Below are positions 61,201 to 64,000 of a stretch of 64,000 nt of DNA, piece by piece. A program made the position numbers and the translations under genes. How positions within the stretch are numbered: position 1 is the first letter of the stretch; each line of letters starts with the position of its first letter. Source of the stretch: Ricinus communis (taxonomy: Eukaryota > Streptophyta > Magnoliopsida > Malpighiales > Euphorbiaceae); the NCBI RefSeq assembly GCF_019578655.1, contig NC_063257.1, positions 2,542,001 to 2,606,000 of the forward strand, written 5' to 3'. The notes beneath the pieces are model-generated. The model worked only from the letters and a program-made list of their open reading frames with translations, searched no databases and had not been told where the DNA came from.

Positions 61201-62763
61201 AATTATATAATTTGTAAATAAGGTAAATAATAAAATTATACGCTAGCAGGTCCATTTTCCACTCAACATTGACAGAATATATGATAGTACTTTTATTTGG
61301 ATATATTAATTCAGTCTTCATAACAAGTGGTGATAGGAAGAACCATGAATGTTATTTCTAGATCATTTCTCTTCGTGATTACAGACATTTAGATTATAAG
61401 ATAACTTGTGTGCCTTGTGGCCGTCCCAAAACATTGGTTTCATGGCTCTGCTGATTAGCATGGGGCAGGCAAAGAATTGCTAAAAGTAGTTTTACTTCAC
61501 AAGTGTTGATAATTCTCTTAAGATTTTTAAGTACTGACCTGACAAATTTTCATTTTAATATGTTATGCTGGGTACGAAAATTCATGTTTACTTGGGGCAG
61601 GCAAAGAATTGCTAAAAGTAGTTTTACTTCACAAGTGTTGATAATTCTCTTAAGATTTTTAAGTACTGACCTGACAAATTTTCTGAATCTTGATTTTGCT
61701 CTTTTTAGATACCTTTCCAGCTTGGATTGTCAAAAATGGATCTCCGAAAGATGTTGAAGGCTAGTTTATCTGGGGTAAGTCTCTTAATGCCTCTGAAATA
61801 TAAATTTTCCTGCTCTGAAGCAATTGTCAGTTTTTAAGTACTAGGCTTATATGGCAGGTTGACAAGTCTATTGGTGCCATGTATAAGAAGTTGCAGAAGA
61901 ACTTGACCTCAGAGGAATTACTACCTTCTTTGTGGGATAAATGCAAGGTATGCTCCGTTGTTGAATCTCTATTCTTTGGAACTGAATGCTTTTGCAAATA
62001 CCGATTAGCAATTCAACTAGTGGGATCTGGATCCTGTATTCTTTATTGATGAATAAAGAATTTAACCTAGAAGTACTGGGAAAAACATTTATGGTATGTT
62101 GAGGGGGAGAAGGGGATCCTCAAAGGCTTACCAGTCACCAGGTTATCAATTAATGATCCATTCAAGCAATATCTACTGCGAAATCTGAACTAATCAATTG
62201 CAGTGTTGCAATGAGGACAGTAAATGGATAACGTAGATTCTCTTTTTTGCCTACTTTATTATACAATAATTATCTTGCAGTCTGCTGTCTGCCTTAGGGA
62301 ATCTTGCAATTGAGTTTTTTCTTTTTCCTTCCACTGGTATGAAACTTTGTTTATGTGCTTTTTGTACTGTCATAAGTGGAAATAAGTTCCGTGGTAAGCT
62401 AGACAAATACTTCCTATCACAGGAAATAGGGAAGCACCAGTATCAGTTGCAGTAGTGGTTATGGTTCTTCTGTTTTGAAAGGGAGGCAAATTAAAATTCC
62501 CCTTGCTTCTCTTTCGTACAACTTTTAGTGACCTTACCATTCATTGTATTGATTGTCAACTTATATGATGATAAAATTCAAAGGAACAAAATGAAAGTTT
62601 TGATGACTCATCGTGATTTGTTGTTCAATTTTTACATTCTTGTGATTTACAGAAGGAGTTTCTGGACAAGTATGAAAGTTTTGCCCAACTCGTCGCAAAG
62701 ATCTATCCAAATGAAACCATCCCCTCAGTGGCAGAAATGAGGGATCTTCTGGCGTCCATGTAA
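52230..62763 (+). CDS. SEC3A: Exocyst complex subunit SEC3A
   Basis: Twenty-five exons, 889 residues (Arabidopsis SEC3A, from memory, 887): 52230-52404, 53238-53308, 53897-53977, 54138-54205, 54380-54482, 55138-55283, 56177-56294, 56569-56673, 57114-57215, 57305-57442, 57676-57804, 57899-57979, 58081-58155, 58308-58481, 58571-58733, 58846-58910, 59560-59730, 59814-59893, 60142-60223, 60307-60404, 60509-60617, 60724-60792, 61709-61774, 61858-61947, 62653-62763. All joins are GT-AG and in phase. SEC3 is the exocyst subunit that marks the plasma-membrane site where secretory vesicles are tethered. The N-terminal ~160 residues form the PH-like phosphoinositide-binding region ([33 protein letters not shown]). 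An acidic linker with [14 protein letters not shown] and a coiled coil ([12 protein letters not shown] region) follow, then the helical exocyst rods to [10 protein letters not shown] six-Asp run ([14 protein letters not shown]) is in exon 15. No frameshift or lost exon is seen. Confidence 0.97.
54977..55044. repeat. 34-bp tandem duplication in a SEC3 intron
   Basis: Two adjacent copies containing TTAACTGTGAGGTTGAGTTC and TAGGTGATCT in the fifth intron (54483-55137). Confidence 0.88.
55578..55853 (-). mobile_element. TRIM-like miniature LTR retroelement in a SEC3 intron
   Basis: Two direct repeats of about 120 bases (left about 55578-55700, right 55731-55853) share AGCTAGCTCAAAGGAAGAGG and TGCCCAATCCACTTAT. 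Between them lies only about 30 bases. Read on the minus strand, the upstream repeat begins TGTTAGAAATTG and ends ...AATTTATCA, directly followed by TGGTATCAAAGCCGG, a good primer-binding site for initiator tRNA-Met. This is the layout of a terminal-repeat retrotransposon in miniature: LTR, PBS, almost no internal region, LTR. No coding sequence. The two repeats differ at many positions, so insertion is not recent. It lies in the intron between exons 55138-55283 and 56177-56294. Confidence 0.65.
61461..61683. repeat. Recent ~91-bp direct duplication in a SEC3 intron
   Basis: Two apparently identical copies, 61461-61551 and 61593-61683, each starting TGGGGCAGGCAAAGAATTGC, separated by about 40 unrelated bases. 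They lie in the 0.9-kb intron before exon 61709-61774. Confidence 0.92.
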
Positions 62764-64000
62764 AACTTTGTAAAGAGACTTTTCTGTTGTATAATCAATC
62801 CTTAGATGTTTTCGAAGTATAGAGGTGCATTAGCCTGTTGTAATTATTTTTCTTTTTCGGTCGTTTCTCTTAAAAAATTTTCCTCATTATTGATTCATTG
62901 CACAAATTTTACTTTGCATTGTATGGACCTTTTTTCTCCATATAATAATAATGTACGAGGATCCAATTTGATATTCATGTCTCTTCTGGACAAGCGGATT
63001 TCCTTTGTTTACTTATTTATTTATTTATTTAGATATGATTACGAACTAATGGCTCAAGAAATTCAGTCTAATTTCCAGGTCATGGTTATCTAACCGTCTG
63101 ATGCACTGCGTTATGGGTAGAAATACATACAAGAAAATGAACTCTCTAAAGACCGGAAATATGCTCCTGATTTCTACGAATAAAGAAATTGATGATTACA
63201 TCTGATTTAAACTTTATGATTAAAGTAAATTGACTAGAAACGACTATAGTTACCTAAAACTTGCATTAAATAAATGAATAATCTGATGTGGGGTCCGGCA
63301 CCCACTTACTCTTGTTGCTTTAATCTAAATTGTATATTATTATTTTTGTTAGGTTGGGTCGTCGCCTCATTGACCCGTTAATACTTCTTAACCCTCATCA
63401 TCACCGCTATGCACAAGAAAATAGGAAAATTACTTCAAACTTTCAAGGCAACTACCTTCCACCTTCCTCGAAAGAAAATTGAACGGATTCACAGGTAATT
63501 TTATGCGGTCAAGTGACAAGTAATATTGCAGTTAAAACATGGATTTTTTTTTCTTAGTTACTTTGAAATAATTGGACGAATGATATGTACAAAATTATAA
63601 AATTTCATTCTCTTTTTATAACTATTAGATGTAGTTCAACAGAAATAGCAAAATATTTTCTATCAGATATTAGATTTACTTGCATAAACTTAGGAGTTCT
63701 GTTGAGAAAATAATATCTAAAAACCTTGTCAATAGTTCAAGGATCAAATGCACTAAAATGAGAGTATCAGATATTTAATTTATTTACATTAAACTAAGGT
63801 CTAAACCTATACGAACCATGGTCAATAACATGTGCACCACCAACACATAAAACGCCATTCTGGTCCGGGCTGGGGTCGAATATCTTACGAGTTAAGACTC
63901 CATTTTTTATTTTTCCGCAAAAGAAAAAGACTCCGTTTCTTAATCAAACACACACTCTCTCTCCAATAACATGTGCACCACCAACACATAAAATGCATTC
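62764..64000. other. 3' flank of SEC3 and right edge of window
   Basis: SEC3 3' UTR and AT-rich intergenic DNA. The last 200 bases contain the direct repeat at 63823 and 63964. No gene start can be supported before the window ends. Confidence 0.5.
63823..64000. repeat. Direct repeat at window edge, offset 141 bp
   Basis: A 30-base identical string (CAATAACATGTGCACCACCA, then ACACATAAAA) begins at 63823 and again at 63964, where it runs to the window end. The full extent of the second copy is not visible. Confidence 0.85.

Noticed and set aside
1..64000. CRISPR array, operon or prokaryotic system
   Set aside because: Introns, plant protein families and AT-rich spacers show nuclear plant DNA, and the tandem repeats lack regularly spaced unique spacers.

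Overview
The window is nuclear DNA of a flowering plant, almost certainly a core eudicot. The intergenic DNA is AT-rich, genes are interrupted by many GT-AG introns, and there is one nuclear tRNA gene. Every conserved protein is a land-plant type: a PPR protein, a LysM receptor kinase, DA1, an F-box/FBD protein, a DTX/MATE transporter, a plastid ribosomal protein, an ARIADNE ligase and exocyst SEC3. I cannot name the species. Some resemblance to rosids such as Malpighiales is only an impression.

Layout. 1-2676 holds candidate 3' exons of an unrecognised minus-strand gene running off the left edge. 2677-5532 (-) is an intronless PPR gene. 7706-9619 (+) is an intronless LysM receptor-like pseudokinase (LYK4/LYK5 type). 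10043-15161 (-) is a DA1 homologue in 11 coding exons. 19091-21338 (-) is an inositol polyphosphate 5-phosphatase of the IP5P11 type in 8 exons. 22673-22746 (+) is tRNA-Glu(UUC). 23360-25952 (+) is an F-box/FBD/LRR gene whose ATG appears to sit exactly on an exon-intron border. 28091-31087 (+) is a DTX33-like MATE transporter in 9 exons. 32544-34747 (+) encodes plastid ribosomal protein S9 in 2 exons. 36515-40175 (+) is an ARIADNE RBR ubiquitin ligase in 6 exons. About 44150-50830 (+) is a repeat-built locus without a convincing long ORF, probably a spliced non-coding RNA. 52230-62763 (+) is exocyst subunit SEC3A in 25 exons. Exon joins were chosen by hand from GT/AG sites, continuous reading phase and family resemblance. 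All totals are multiples of three and give family-typical lengths.

The genes are independent nuclear loci, not an operon. From memory, the neighbours PPR/DA1 match Arabidopsis At1g19290/At1g19270, and IP5P11/DTX33/SEC3A match At1g47510/At1g47530/At1g47550. The window would then preserve an ancestral gene order that is split in Arabidopsis.

The most unusual part is 42.0-50.8 kb. It carries many short cassettes that each begin with a pyrimidine tract plus CAGG, like 3' splice sites. They are arranged as tandem and segmental duplications, follow a clear TATA box, and end near a GC-rich conserved-looking motif that also occurs in a partial upstream copy. The best existing analogy I can offer is the CR20/GUT15 family of alternatively spliced plant non-coding RNAs, but that link is a hypothesis. 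Smaller points of interest are a TRIM-like mini-retroelement inside a SEC3 intron, two patches of possible mitochondrial DNA, a microsatellite that has become part of the DA1 protein, and several recent tandem duplications inside introns.
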